NCBI GenBank assembly: GCA_050260355.1
Contig: JBLNBZ010000143.1
Coordinates: 26,660 to 90,659, forward strand
Direction: 5' to 3'
DNA: 64,000 nt
Origin: CADEFX01 sp050260355
Lineage (GTDB): Bacteria; Pseudomonadota; Alphaproteobacteria; Rhizobiales; Hyphomicrobiaceae
A model generated the notes under the pieces. It was not told the DNA's origin, did no database searches, and was given only the letters and a program-made list of their open reading frames with translations. Position 1 is the stretch's first letter, and the number at the start of each line of letters is the position of its first letter. The position numbers and the translations under genes were made by a program. Shown here piece after piece: positions 55,628 through 63,977 of this stretch.

Positions 55628-56785
55628 TCAAGCTGCGGCGATCAGGCCGCCGGCGTTGGCAAGCTCGCGCAGATGGTGGTCGGCGTTGCCGAACATCATG
55701 TCGATCATGGTCAGCCGCTTGAAGTAGTGGCCGGCCTTGTACTCCATGGTCATGCCGATGCCGCCGTGGAGCTGAATCGCCTCCTGGCCGATGAATCGCG
55801 CCGAGCGGCCGATCTGCACCTTGGCAGCCGACATGGCGCGGCGGCGCTCGCCCGCGTCCTCCTCGCCCGCCATCATGGTGGCGTAGTAGGCCATGCTGCG
55901 CGCCTGCTCCAGATGCGTGAACATGTCAACGGCGCGGTGCTGCAGCACCTGGAACGACCCGATCGGCACGCCGAACTGCTTGCGTGTCTTGAGGTAGTCG
56001 AGCGTGAGCTCGTGCAGCGCGCTCATCGCGCCGACCGCCTCCGCGCAAAGCGCAGCGATGCCCTCGTGCACGACGCGCTCCAGAACCGCAAAGCCCTTGT
56101 CGGGGGCTGCGAGCACCTCGTCGGCGGCGACCTTCACGCCCGAAAGGGAAATATCGGCCGCGCGCTGGCCATCCTGTGTGGGATACCCGCGCCGCGACAC
56201 GCCAGGTAACTTGGCGTTCACGAGGAACAGCCCGATGCCGTCCCGCGCACGCTGGTCGCCCGCCACGCGCGCGGTGACGATCAGCCAGTCGGCGCTGTCG
56301 CCCGCCAGCACGACGCACTTGTCACCCTCGAGCGTGTAGCCGCCCTTGCCGTCGCCGCGGGCCGTGGTCGTCACATCGGCGAGATCGAAGCGCGATTGCT
56401 GCTCCAGATACGCCAGCGCCAGCGTCGTCTTGCCGGCGGCAAGATCGGGGATGAGCCTCGCGCGCTGCGGCGCGCTCCCGCCGTGCCGCTGTGCGCCGCC
56501 GCCGAGCACGACGGTCGACAGGTAGGGCTCGATCGCGAGCGAGCGGCCGAGCGCCTCCATGACGATCATGGTCTCGACCGCGCCTTGGCCGAGCCCGCCG
56601 TCCGCCTCCGCGAACGGGATCGCGAGCAGCCCCAAGTCCGCGTACTCCTTCCACACCGAGGCGCTGAAGCCCGTGGGCTCGTGCATGTAGGACTTGCGCG
56701 TCTTGAGATCCGGATAGCGGTCCGCCGTCAGGCGATCGACGCTGTCCTTGAGCATCTGCTGCTCTTCGGAAAGTTCAAAGTCCAT
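55628..56785 (-). CDS. Acyl-CoA dehydrogenase (small, PimD/ACAD-like)
   Basis: The product has 385 residues. The N-terminal helical part (EEQQMLKDSVDRL), the middle beta part and the C-terminal helices with KTRKQFGVPIGSFQVLQHRAVDMF and IQLHGGIGMTMEYKAGHYFKR identify an acyl-CoA dehydrogenase of the type often paired in two-gene units (one large, one small subunit-like). The ATG at 56785 follows GGGAG; the frame is open slightly further upstream. A second acyl-CoA dehydrogenase gene on the same strand lies upstream with the LysE gene between them. The two resemble the alpha/beta dehydrogenases of steroid or pimelate degradation, but that is inference. Confidence 0.9.
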   Translation of the reverse strand: MDFELSEEQQMLKDSVDRLTADRYPDLKTRKSYMHEPTGFSASVWKEYADLGLLAIPFAEADGGLGQGAVETMIVMEALGRSLAIEPYLSTVVLGGGAQRHGGSAPQRARLIPDLAAGKTTLALAYLEQQSRFDLADVTTTARGDGKGGYTLEGDKCVVLAGDSADWLIVTARVAGDQRARDGIGLFLVNAKLPGVSRRGYPTQDGQRAADISLSGVKVAADEVLAAPDKGFAVLERVVHEGIAALCAEAVGAMSALHELTLDYLKTRKQFGVPIGSFQVLQHRAVDMFTHLEQARSMAYYATMMAGEEDAGERRRAMSAAKVQIGRSARFIGQEAIQLHGGIGMTMEYKAGHYFKRLTMIDMMFGNADHHLRELANAGGLIAAA

Positions 56786-56814
56786 AGGCGTACGCTCCCG
56801 TCTTGGTCGTGCCG

Positions 56815-57438
56815 TCAATTGCCGGATCTGATGCTTGCCGCTGCCACGCCCGCACCGACGAGCAGGCTCCCGCCGATGCGGTTGACGAGGCCGATCACCC
56901 GCGCGCTCGACATCATGCCGCGCGCGCGTGACGCGAGCAGCGCGTAGGCGAGCACATTGGCGAACGCCAGGACGAGGAAGGTCGTCTCGAACACCAGCAT
57001 TTGCATCCAGAAGTCGAGGTGCGGATCAAGGAACTGCGGCAGGAACGCGACGAAGAACGTGATGCTCTTGGGATTGAGAGCCGTCACGATCCAGGCGTGG
57101 AGCATCATTTTCAGCGCGGAGGATGCCGTGGTGCGCGGGCGCGCGTCGAGGGAGCCGCCGGCGCGCCACAGCTTGATGCCGAGCCAGATCAGATACGCCG
57201 CGCCGATCCACTTGAGGACGGTGAAGAGCGTCGCCGAGGTCGCCAGCAGCGCGCCGAGGCCGAGCAATGACAGGGTCATGGCCGTAAAATCGCCCAGCGC
57301 CACGCCGACCGCCATCGGCAGAGCGGCGCGCAGCCCTTGCCCGAGCGCGTAGGACACGACCAGCAGCACCGTCGGCCCCGGGATCACAAGCAGCACACTT
57401 GTCGCCGCCGCAAACGCCAGCCAGGTCTCGATCGTCAT
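56815..57438 (-). CDS. LysE/RhtB-family exporter
   Basis: The product is a 207-residue inner-membrane protein with about six transmembrane segments. The N terminus VLLVIPGPTVLLVVSYALGQGLRAALPMAVGVALGDF is the RhtB/LysE signature, and LHAWIVTALNPKSITFFVAFLPQF is the second family motif. Members export amino acids such as lysine, threonine or homoserine lactone. Sandwiched on the same strand between two acyl-CoA dehydrogenase genes; its stop is 30 bases from the start of the downstream one. The exported compound is unknown and may be a side product. Confidence 0.92.
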   Translation of the reverse strand: MTIETWLAFAAATSVLLVIPGPTVLLVVSYALGQGLRAALPMAVGVALGDFTAMTLSLLGLGALLATSATLFTVLKWIGAAYLIWLGIKLWRAGGSLDARPRTTASSALKMMLHAWIVTALNPKSITFFVAFLPQFLDPHLDFWMQMLVFETTFLVLAFANVLAYALLASRARGMMSSARVIGLVNRIGGSLLVGAGVAAASIRSGN

Positions 57439-57513
57439 TCAGAACTCCACACTCGAAACACACTCGGAGGAATCCCCTCCCCGTTCTTCACGGAGAGAGG
57501 GTTAGGGTCCCGA

Positions 57514-57541
57514 CCTTCTCCCCGTAAGGACGGGGAGAAGG
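57514..57541. repeat. Perfect 12-bp intergenic hairpin
   Basis: CCTTCTCCCCGT and ACGGGGAGAAGG with an AAGG loop lie just after the acyl-CoA dehydrogenase stop (minus strand). Similar short CTTCTCCCCG palindromes are widespread in Rhizobiales genomes. There is no T tract, so a terminator role is doubtful. Confidence 0.6.
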
Positions 57542-57549
57542 AGAAGGCA

Positions 57550-58749
57550 TCAAAACCCGAGCACGGCCTTGGCGATGATGTTGCGCTGGATCTCGTTGGA
57601 GCCGCCGTAGATCGAGACCTTGCGATTGTTGAAGTAGGAGGGAGCCAGAGCGGCGGCCCACTCCGGCCGCATCGGCGCCTCGTTGTGGCCGAAGGCGGCG
57701 TTGTCACCGAAGGGGAGCGACAGCGGGCCAGCGACCTCCAGCAAGAGCTCGGTCGTCGTCTGCTGGATCTCGCTGCCCTTGATCTTGAGGATCGAGGAGG
57801 CGGGGTTGGGTTTGCCGTCCTTCCTGCCGCGCTCGGCCGACAGCACGCGCAACTGGGTCATCTCCAGGGCCTTGAGCTCGACCTCGACGGCCGCAACCTT
57901 CTCGCGGAAGCGCTCGTCCTCCATCAGCGTGCGCCCGCCCGCAGGCACGCGCGCCGCCAGCTCCTTGATCCGCTGCACGCGCATCTTGGAGAGGCCGACG
58001 CGGGCGATGCCGGTGCGCTCGTTGCCGAGCAGGAACTTGGCGCAGTCCCAGCCGCGGTTCTCCTCGCCGACGAGATTCTCCACCGGCACCTTGACGTTGT
58101 CGAAGAACACCTCGTTGACCTCGGCGCTGCCGTCCATGGTCTGGATGGGCCGCACGGTGATGCCGGGGGACTTCATGTCGATCAGAAGATACGAGATGCC
58201 GAGCTGCTTCTTGGCGCTCGGGTCCGTGCGCACGAGACAGAAGATCCAGTCGGCATACTGGGCGAGCGTGGTCCAGATCTTCTGGCCGTTGACGAGATAG
58301 TGGTCGCCCTGGCGCTCGGCGCTGGTCTTGAGCGAGGCGAGATCCGATCCCGAGCCTGGCTCCGAGAAGCCCTGGCACCACCAGTCGTCGAGCGCGGCCA
58401 TGCGCGGCAGGAAGCGCTTCTTCTGCGCCTCGGTGCCGAACTGGATCAGCACCGGCCCGTTCATGGCGACGTTGAAGCCCAGCGGCGGTGGCACGCCGGC
58501 GGCCTGCATCTCCTCCTGATACATGTAGTATTGGACCGCGGTCCAATCGCAGCCGCCCCACTCCTTCGGCCAGTTCGGCACGGCCCAGCCGCGCTTGTGC
58601 AGAGCCTTGTGCGCTGTGACGATGTCGTCCTTGGTCAGGTGCCCGCCCTCGATCACCTTGCGCCGGATCGCCAGCGGAACCTCGGTGCGGAAGAATCGGC
58701 GGACCTCGTCGCGGAAGGCAATCTCTTCGGCGGTAAAGCGCAGATCCAT
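57550..58749 (-). CDS. Acyl-CoA dehydrogenase (large, FadE-like)
   Basis: The product has 399 residues. Typical features are the N-terminal FRDEVRRFFRTEVP helix, the middle-domain signature WWCQGFSEPGSGSDLASLKT, the KIWTTLAQYADWIFCLVRTD strand and a C-terminal region with GLSKMRVQRIKELA. Its closing segment VSIYGGSNEIQRNIIAKAVLGF has the classic GGSxEIQR motif. The ATG at 58749 has a GGAGA upstream. It pairs with the smaller acyl-CoA dehydrogenase gene downstream of LysE, suggesting a heteromeric enzyme. It is divergent from the SDR gene. Confidence 0.93.
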   Translation of the reverse strand: MDLRFTAEEIAFRDEVRRFFRTEVPLAIRRKVIEGGHLTKDDIVTAHKALHKRGWAVPNWPKEWGGCDWTAVQYYMYQEEMQAAGVPPPLGFNVAMNGPVLIQFGTEAQKKRFLPRMAALDDWWCQGFSEPGSGSDLASLKTSAERQGDHYLVNGQKIWTTLAQYADWIFCLVRTDPSAKKQLGISYLLIDMKSPGITVRPIQTMDGSAEVNEVFFDNVKVPVENLVGEENRGWDCAKFLLGNERTGIARVGLSKMRVQRIKELAARVPAGGRTLMEDERFREKVAAVEVELKALEMTQLRVLSAERGRKDGKPNPASSILKIKGSEIQQTTTELLLEVAGPLSLPFGDNAAFGHNEAPMRPEWAAALAPSYFNNRKVSIYGGSNEIQRNIIAKAVLGF

Positions 58750-58900
58750 GGCGTTCTCCCGTATCGTGAGGCGGCAGCTCGCGTGCCGCTGCATCGCCCC
58801 GTTCGCGTGCACGGCCAAAGCCTAGGCGGGCGACCGAGGCTTGGCAACTTGTGCAAGACGCGCCAGCTTAAGGACGGACGGCCCACGATAGCAGGAGGAT

Positions 58901-59671
58901 ATGCCGGTGAAGAATCCATTCGATCTCAAAGGACAGGTGGCGGTCATCACCGGCTCGAGCAAAGGCATCGGCCGATCGATCGCCGAGACCATGGCGGCGA
59001 TGGGCGCCAAGGTCGTCGTCTCCAGCCGCAAGGCCGACGCGTGCGAGGCCGTCGCCGCGGGCATCCGCAAGGATGGCGGGGAGGCGGTTGTCATACCGTG
59101 CAACATCGGCCGCAAGCCGGAGGTCGAGGCGCTGATCAAGGGTGCGATCGATGCGTTCGGCAAGATCGACGCGCTCGTCTGCAATGCGGCCGTCAACCCG
59201 TATTTCGGTCCGCTGGCCGGCATCGGCGACGATGCGTTCGACAAGATCATGGCGACCAACATCAAGAGCAATCTGTGGCTTGCCAACCTCGCCATCCCCG
59301 GCATGGCAGAGCGCGGCGGCGGCAGCGTGACGATCGTGTCCTCCATCGGCGGCATCCGCGGCAGCGCGATGCTGGGCGCCTACGGCATATCCAAGGCAGC
59401 GGACTTCTCTCTCGCCCGCAGCCTTGCGGTCGAGTGGGGGCCGAAGAACGTGCGCGTGAACTGCATCGCGCCGGGGCTGGTGAAGACCGATTTCGCGCGC
59501 GCGCTGTGGGAGGATCCGGCCAACCTCAAGAAGCGCACCGAGACGACGCCGCTGCGGCGCATCGGCGAGCCGGACGACATTGGCGGCGTGGCGGCCTTCC
59601 TGGCCTCGCCCGCTGCTGCCTTCATCACTGGGCAAGTGATTGTTGCGGACGGCGGTGTAACCATCGCCTGA
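58901..59671 (+). CDS. Short-chain dehydrogenase/reductase
   Basis: The product is a 256-residue classical SDR. The cofactor motif TGSSKGIG is at 17-24, NAAVN at about 95-99, and the catalytic tetrad is N120, S148, Y161 and K165 (YGISK). The C-terminal motif GQVIVADGGVTI is complete. An excellent GGAGGAT ribosome site precedes the ATG. Most similar by pattern to 3-oxoacyl-ACP reductase/dehydrogenase-like SDRs used in catabolism (DHRS4-type); the substrate is unknown. The TctC gene follows after 93 bases. Confidence 0.92.
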   Translation: MPVKNPFDLKGQVAVITGSSKGIGRSIAETMAAMGAKVVVSSRKADACEAVAAGIRKDGGEAVVIPCNIGRKPEVEALIKGAIDAFGKIDALVCNAAVNPYFGPLAGIGDDAFDKIMATNIKSNLWLANLAIPGMAERGGGSVTIVSSIGGIRGSAMLGAYGISKAADFSLARSLAVEWGPKNVRVNCIAPGLVKTDFARALWEDPANLKKRTETTPLRRIGEPDDIGGVAAFLASPAAAFITGQVIVADGGVTIA

Positions 59672-59764
59672 ATCCGGCTAGACAAGTCCGGGTCATCCTT
59701 GCAGTCTTACGACCGCGCCGAAGCGGCCCTCGCAGGGCCCGACACACTTTGAGGGAGGAATTTG

Positions 59765-60736
59765 ATGCGCGCTGCCCGCGTCGCTGCCGTGTTTGCTACA
59801 GCTCTCGCTGCCATCTGTGCAGCGGTCGGCGCTCACGCCGACACCTATCCGTCCAAGCCTATCACCATGATTATTCCGTGGCCGGCCGGCGGATCATCCG
59901 ATCTGACGCTGCGGGCCATCGGCGATGCCGCCGCCAAGCAATTGGGCCAGCCTTTCATCTACGACAACAAGCCGGGCGCGTCGGGTACGCTAGGACCGGC
60001 CACCATGGCCGCCGGCGCCAAGCCCGACGGCTATACGATCGCGCAGATGCCGATCACCGTGATGCGTCTGCCGCTCATGCAGAAGGTGACGTGGAACGCG
60101 GAGAAGGACTTCACCTACATCGTGCATCTGACGGGCTACACGTTCGGCGTGACGACGAAGGCGGACGGTCAGTTCAAGTCGTGGGGCGACGTCGTGAAGT
60201 TCGCCAAGGCGAACCCCGGCAAGGTCACCTACGGCACGCCGGGAGCCGGCACCTCGCTGCACATCGGCATGGAGCAGATTGCAGCCAAGGCCGGCATCAA
60301 GCTGACCATGGTGCCGTTCAAGGGCGGCGCGGAGACCAACGCCGCGGTCTTGGGCGGGCACACGGACCTGCAGGCCGACTCGACGGGCTGGAAGCCGCTT
60401 GTCGATGGCGGCCAGCTCAGACTGCTGATGCTGTGGACGCCAGAGCGCAGCAAGAACTGGCCGAATGTGCCCACGCTGAAGGAGCTCGGCTATCCCTTCG
60501 TGTTCGACAGCCCGTTCGGGTTGGCTGGTCCCAAGGGGATGAATCCGGAGCACGTGAAGAAGCTGCATGACGCCTTCAAGAAGGCGCTCGAGGACTCCGC
60601 CGTGATCGAGACCATGCGCAAGTACGACATGTTCCCGCGCTACATGAGCACGGCCGATTACACGAAGTTCGTCAGTGAGGTCATTGCGCAGGAGAAATCG
60701 GCGCTCTCACTGATAGGGCTCCTGAAGAAGGAATAA
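59765..60736 (+). CDS. Tripartite tricarboxylate transporter substrate-binding protein (TctC/Bug)
   Basis: This periplasmic Bug-type binding protein (323 residues) delivers a carboxylate to the TctAB membrane unit. The signal peptide is 1-26 (GAHAD). The two-lobe Bug pattern is clear: YPSKPITMIIPWPAGGSSDLTLRAIG, GQPFIYDNKPGASGT, KVTYGTPGAGTSLHIGMEQI and MVPFKGGAETNAAVLGGHTDL. GGGAGGAATTT precedes the ATG; a TTG immediately before it could be used instead. It heads the tctC-tctB-tctA order. The ligand is not readable: family members bind citrate, tartrate, aromatic acids or nicotinate among others. Confidence 0.95.
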   Translation: MRAARVAAVFATALAAICAAVGAHADTYPSKPITMIIPWPAGGSSDLTLRAIGDAAAKQLGQPFIYDNKPGASGTLGPATMAAGAKPDGYTIAQMPITVMRLPLMQKVTWNAEKDFTYIVHLTGYTFGVTTKADGQFKSWGDVVKFAKANPGKVTYGTPGAGTSLHIGMEQIAAKAGIKLTMVPFKGGAETNAAVLGGHTDLQADSTGWKPLVDGGQLRLLMLWTPERSKNWPNVPTLKELGYPFVFDSPFGLAGPKGMNPEHVKKLHDAFKKALEDSAVIETMRKYDMFPRYMSTADYTKFVSEVIAQEKSALSLIGLLKKE

Positions 60737-60917
60737 GGAAGGGCGGCAAGCGCTCATCCGCGACGTAAGGGTCAGGCCCATCTCCTCTCCGTCGTGACGG
60801 GAGACTAAGAGGCGGCGTCGATGGTCGAGGGTCGTGAAGTCCGACTGCCGGTGACAGCCGTCAGTCAAGCGGCCTTCGATCGGATCGGCGTGAACGAAGG
60901 ACGGGGCGCACCCACGT

Positions 60918-61403
60918 ATGGAGCAGAGGGAACAGGCCGTGTTGGCGAGAGCCGAGGTTTGGGGCGGAATTTTCTGGCTGGCGGTCGGTGCCTTCGTCAC
61001 CTGGTCCGGCCGTGACCTCGGGCTCGGCACGCTGCACGAGCCGGGCTCGGGCTTCGCACTGTTCTGGATCGGCCTGATGATGATGGGCCTGTCGCTGCCG
61101 GTGATCATCTCGGCCGTCCTCACGCCTTCGCCGTCCGTGGCCTCGCTGTGGAGCGGAACCCGTTGGGGCCGCGTGCTTCTCGTGATCGGCCTGCTGCTGA
61201 TCTTCGGCTTCTCGTTCGAGCGCGTGGGCTTCATTCCGGGAGCGGTCAGCCTTCTTCTGGTGTTGATGCTGTTCGTCGACCCCGTTCGGCCATGGAAGGC
61301 GGTTGCAGTCTCGGTCGTCGCGCCCCTGGCGGTCTGGCTCGTGATGACCCGGTGGCTGAAGATTCAGCTCCCGCCCGGCCTGCTCGACGGTTGGCTGGAG
61401 TAG
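60918..61403 (+). CDS. Tripartite tricarboxylate transporter small membrane subunit TctB
   Basis: The 161-residue TctB-type small subunit has four transmembrane helices (about 12-28, 48-68, 85-120 and 125-145). The GRDLGLGTLHEPGSGFALFWIGLMMMGLS segment is the family signature. It starts 180 bases after tctC and ends 12 bases before tctA, so tctBA are tightly joined, while the longer tctC-tctB gap may hold a processing site or a secondary promoter. Function is inferred from the family and from its position. Confidence 0.9.
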   Translation: MEQREQAVLARAEVWGGIFWLAVGAFVTWSGRDLGLGTLHEPGSGFALFWIGLMMMGLSLPVIISAVLTPSPSVASLWSGTRWGRVLLVIGLLLIFGFSFERVGFIPGAVSLLLVLMLFVDPVRPWKAVAVSVVAPLAVWLVMTRWLKIQLPPGLLDGWLE

Positions 61404-61415
61404 GGGGAAGGCGGC

Positions 61416-62921
61416 ATGGACATCCTGTCGAGCCTCGCCCTCGGCTTCTCCGTCGCGCTGACGCCGATCAATCTCCTCTACTGCTTCCTCGGCGTCTTCA
61501 TCGGCACGCTGGTTGGCGTCCTGCCCGGCATCGGGCCGGTCTCGGCCATGGCGCTGCTTCTGCCGGTCACGCTGTCGGGCACGCCCGAGGCCGGCATCAT
61601 CATGATGGCCGGCATCTACTACGGCTCGATGTACGGCGGCTCGACCACGTCGATCCTGGTGAACATCCCGGGCGAGGCGGCATCCGTGGTCACGTGCCTC
61701 GACGGCCACGAGATGGCTAAGCGCGGCCGCGCCGGCCCCGCGCTCGGCATGGCCGCGATGGGCTCGTTCATCGCCGGCACGTTCTCGATCGTCATGCTGA
61801 TGCTGGTGGCGCCGACGCTGGCGCGCGTCGCGGTCGCCTTCGGTCCGGCCGAATATTTCAGCCTGATGGTGCTGGGGCTGACAATCCTGAGCTTCATGAC
61901 GCAAGGCTCGATGGCCAAATCCCTGCTCATGGCGTGCTTCGGCATCGTGCTCGGGCTGATCGGCATCGATCAGATCACGGCGGCGCCGCGCCTGACCTTC
62001 GACCGCCTGGAGCTTCTGGATGGCTTGGGGCTGGTGCCTGTCGTGATGGGCTTGTTCGGGATCGCCGAGATCCTGTCCAACCTCGAGCGCACGATGCGGC
62101 GGCAGTTGATCTCCGATCGCATCGGCAACCTGCTGCCGTCGGCGGCCGATTGGGCGGCGAGCAAGTGGGCGCTGGCGCGTGGCTCGGTGCTCGGGTTCTT
62201 CCTCGGCATACTTCCGGGCGGCGGCGCCGTGATCGCCTCGTTCGCATCCTATGCGATCGAGAAGAAGATGTCGGCGCACCCCGAGCGGTTCGGCAAAGGC
62301 GCCATCGAAGGCGTGGCAGGTCCGGAGGCGGCGAACAACTCGGCTGCGGGCGGCGCCTTCATTCCGCTGCTGACCTTGGGGATCCCTCCCAACGTCGTCA
62401 TGGCCCTGCTGCTCGGCGCCTTCATCGTGCACGGCACGCAGCCGGGCCCACTGCTGATGACGCAGCACCCGAACCTGTTCTGGGGCATCGTCGCCAGCAT
62501 GTATATCGGCAACCTCATGCTGCTGGTGCTCAACATGCCGCTGATCGGCATGTGGGTGCAGGTGCTGAAGGTGCCGTACAATCTGCTGTTCCCGCTCATC
62601 CTGATGTTCTGCATCGTCGGCGTGTTCAGCTCAGGCAACGCCGCGTTCGATGTGCTGGTGATGACCGTGTTCGGCGTGCTCGGCTATTTGCTGCGCAAGT
62701 TCGGCTACGAGCCTGCGCCGCTCGTGCTGGCCTTCGTGCTCGGGCCGATGCTGGAGAACAACCTGAGGAAAGCGCTGATCCTGTCACGCGGCGACTTCTC
62801 GACCTTCATCGAGCGGCCGATCTCGGCGGTCTGTCTGGTGCTGGCGGCGCTGATCCTGCTTTCCCCGCTGCTGCCGAGCCTGTCGCGCAAGCGCGAGGCG
62901 ATCGCGCTCGACCAGCAGTAG
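61416..62921 (+). CDS. Tripartite tricarboxylate transporter large membrane subunit TctA
   Basis: TctA is the 12-helix sodium/proton-coupled membrane component (501 residues). Conserved parts are FIGTLVGVLPGIGPVSAMALLLP, IYYGSMYGGSTTSILVNIPGEAASVVTCLDGHEMAKRG, GPEAANNSAAGGAFIPLLTLGIPPN and FVLGPMLENNLRKALILSRGDF, all typical of TctA. With TctC and TctB it forms a solute importer. It begins 12 bases after tctB with GGGGGAAGG as ribosome site. The nitrilase-fold gene follows after about 75 bases. Confidence 0.95.
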   Translation: MDILSSLALGFSVALTPINLLYCFLGVFIGTLVGVLPGIGPVSAMALLLPVTLSGTPEAGIIMMAGIYYGSMYGGSTTSILVNIPGEAASVVTCLDGHEMAKRGRAGPALGMAAMGSFIAGTFSIVMLMLVAPTLARVAVAFGPAEYFSLMVLGLTILSFMTQGSMAKSLLMACFGIVLGLIGIDQITAAPRLTFDRLELLDGLGLVPVVMGLFGIAEILSNLERTMRRQLISDRIGNLLPSAADWAASKWALARGSVLGFFLGILPGGGAVIASFASYAIEKKMSAHPERFGKGAIEGVAGPEAANNSAAGGAFIPLLTLGIPPNVVMALLLGAFIVHGTQPGPLLMTQHPNLFWGIVASMYIGNLMLLVLNMPLIGMWVQVLKVPYNLLFPLILMFCIVGVFSSGNAAFDVLVMTVFGVLGYLLRKFGYEPAPLVLAFVLGPMLENNLRKALILSRGDFSTFIERPISAVCLVLAALILLSPLLPSLSRKREAIALDQQ

Positions 62922-62996
62922 GCGCCGAGCCGCTTCACGCTGCGGCGCGCGCAGTCTACATTGCGGACCTCTACCACGGAGCATCCAGGGACGCCC

Positions 62997-63824
62997 ATGA
63001 AAGTCTCGGTCATCCAGACCAACTCCATGCACGACAAGGCGCGCAACATTGCGCAGGCCACGTCCCTGATCGAGCACGCGGTCGCCTGCGACCGGCCCGA
63101 CGTGGTGGTGTTGCCGGAAGTGTGGAGCTTCCGCGGCGGACCCACGCCGGAGAAGCTCGCCAATGCCGATGTCATTCCCGGCGGTCCGGCCTACGAGGTG
63201 CTGCAGACGCTGGCGCGCACGCACCGGATCTGGGTGCACGGCGGCAGCATGATCGAGAGGATCGCCGGCGAGCCGCGCGTCTACAACACGACGTGCGTGT
63301 TCGATCGCGAGGGCCGCGAGGTGGCGCGCTATCGCAAGATCCACATGTTCGACATCACGGCGCCGGACGGCACGCCCTACAACGAGAGTGCCACCATCAA
63401 ACCGGGCGAGGACATCGTCCTGTACGATTTGGAGGGCCTGAAGGTCGGCTGCACTATTTGCTACGACATGCGCTTTGCCGAGCTCTACATCACGCTCGCC
63501 AAGCGCGGCGCCGACGTGATCATGGTGCCGTCGTCGTTCACGCTGCAGACCGGCAAGGACCACTGGGAGCTGCTGCTGCGCGCCCGGGCCGTGGAGACCC
63601 AGTGCTACATCGTCGCGCCGGGGCAGTATGGCCCCTATCTCGACGGCAAGGGGACGACGCGGCTGTCATACGGGCACTCGCTGATCGCCGACCCCTGGGG
63701 GCATGTCGTGGCCAAGGTGTCCGACGGCATCGGCTATGCCTCGGCCAACATCGACAAGGCGCAGATCGCCCGCGTGCGCCAGCTGATCCCCATGAACGCG
63801 CACCGGCGGCTTACGGTGAGCTAG
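62997..63824 (+). CDS. Carbon-nitrogen hydrolase (nitrilase superfamily)
   Basis: This enzyme hydrolyses C-N bonds of amides or nitriles. The 275-residue product carries the catalytic triad E41 (LPEVWS), K114 (YRKIHMFD) and C155 (ICYDMRF), the order and spacing of the Nit1/Nit2 branch. The motif GYTICYDMRF is close to deaminated glutathione amidase, but omega-amidase or carbamoylase activity is equally possible. The ATG at 62997 was chosen because it begins the core VSVIQTNS strand; a TTG start further upstream would add 12 residues. It lies downstream of tctA, so it could process the transported compound. Confidence 0.88.
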   Translation: MKVSVIQTNSMHDKARNIAQATSLIEHAVACDRPDVVVLPEVWSFRGGPTPEKLANADVIPGGPAYEVLQTLARTHRIWVHGGSMIERIAGEPRVYNTTCVFDREGREVARYRKIHMFDITAPDGTPYNESATIKPGEDIVLYDLEGLKVGCTICYDMRFAELYITLAKRGADVIMVPSSFTLQTGKDHWELLLRARAVETQCYIVAPGQYGPYLDGKGTTRLSYGHSLIADPWGHVVAKVSDGIGYASANIDKAQIARVRQLIPMNAHRRLTVS

Positions 63825-63864
63825 GGCACGCCGCCCTGCAATCTACGGCACGGGGGAAGTTGCC

Positions 63865-63916
63865 GGATAGCCGCGCTTAGAGCGCGGCTTCCGGGACCGC
63901 AAGAGGAGGGTGGTTG
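63865..63916. repeat. Dispersed repeat A, copy 2
   Basis: The hairpin CCGCGCT-TAG-AGCGCGG with flank CTTCCGGGACCGCAAG matches the copy at 55095-55146 except for the loop and scattered bases. Confidence 0.7.
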
Positions 63917-63951
63917 TCCTAATCTAGGGACGTGCGCTCGTGGAGAGATGG

Positions 63952-63977
63952 ATCCTCGGGCCGAGCCCGAGGATGAC
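63952..63977. repeat. Perfect 10-bp palindrome near window end
   Basis: ATCCTCGGGC and GCCCGAGGAT with a CGA loop are followed by GACA, the kind of hairpin-plus-ATGAC flank seen in the other repeats in the window. Confidence 0.55.

Noticed and set aside
57337..60570. 1077-codon plus-strand frame spanning an ACAD, the SDR and tctC
   Set aside because: It crosses several real genes in other frames and directions and has no recognisable domain.
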